From Ridgeia piscesae (Eukaryota; Annelida; Polychaeta; Sabellida; Siboglinidae): a DNA stretch of 64,000 nt. Location of the stretch: NCBI GenBank assembly GCA_025642075.2, contig JAODUO010000861.1:117501-181500 (forward strand), written 5' to 3'. This document shows, piece by piece, positions 63,656 to 64,000 of the stretch; the stretch's first letter is position 1; each line of letters begins with the position of its first letter. The notes under the pieces are model-generated. The model had not been told where the DNA came from. It saw only the letters and a program-made list of their open reading frames with translations, and did no database searches. The position numbers were made by a program, and so were the translations under genes.

Positions 63656-64000
63656 TCTCTGTGAGTGTCTTGAAGCACAACAGTTACACTTCCATGGAAT
63701 ACCTCAACTGTTTAGTCAAAGTTGGCCTTGAACTATTGCGATTTGTAACGATATAGACCTCCACCAAAAGCAGTCGCCAAACGTTCCAGTATTTCTGAGG
63801 GAGTTTAGGGTAAATGTGACTATTATTACCATCTATTGAGCACTGTATCGTTAAAATTATGTTAAAACGATGTAAGAATGATTTGTGCCAAGTAATGTCA
63901 AGCTTGAATTGCAGAACTTTTTTTCCATGCTGTAACCATCTCCTGATAAATAAAATACTGGCATTTTTGTTATGTCACTGGCCAGCCCAGAATCCCACCA
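63656..64000. other. Window end, nothing identified
   Basis: No gene or repeat is recognised in the last 345 bases. Confidence 0.5.

Overview
The window is eukaryotic genomic DNA. It has spliced genes with GT-AG introns, AT-rich non-coding sequence, tRNA-derived SINEs and an exceptional load of micro- and minisatellites. Gene content and SINE structure fit an invertebrate animal, most likely a lophotrochozoan such as a mollusc; the phylum is an inference from general appearance only.

Layout. Positions 1-23,808 hold no gene I can support. They carry simple repeats, short tandem duplications, two full-length tRNA-derived SINEs in opposite orientation and a SINE fragment. From 23,809 to 48,995 on the + strand lies one large multi-exon gene for a PLEKHG1/2/3-type Rho guanine-nucleotide exchange factor. 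It has a Ser-rich N-terminal region, a DH domain, a PH domain and a long disordered Ser/Pro-rich C-terminal region. Twelve exons, including two consecutive microexons, join in phase. The last exon contains a +1 frame break near 47.1 kb. A polyadenylation signal is at 49,694. Its introns are full of tandem arrays: 53-bp units (26.6-28.5 kb), a 42-bp array (32.9 kb), (GA)n directly on a splice donor (37.06 kb), 6-bp arrays (38.8 and 39.1 kb), 34-bp units (39.8 kb) and a 3.5-kb array of 30-bp units (42.1-45.6 kb).

Between 49.7 and 58.2 kb are a fold-back element (50.95 kb), a 33-bp array with a 330-bp higher-order period (52.1-53.6 kb), a 42-bp array (53.7-55.4 kb) and a palindromic dispersed repeat (57.5 kb). 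On the - strand, 58,246-58,608, is an intact single-coding-exon gene for a Yippee-like zinc-binding protein, YPEL5. The two genes are convergent, with the arrays between their 3' ends. Positions 58.7-61.3 kb look non-coding. From 61.3 kb to the end are a 36-bp array and a ~0.9-kb tandem duplication of unknown identity.

The two genes have no evident functional link. PLEKHG proteins activate Rho-family GTPases at the actin cytoskeleton; YPEL5 is associated with the CTLH/GID ubiquitin-ligase complex. Most long open frames in the window come from arrays whose unit length is a multiple of three (30, 33, 36, 42 and 42 bp). They are open in several frames and on both strands, and I do not treat them as genes.
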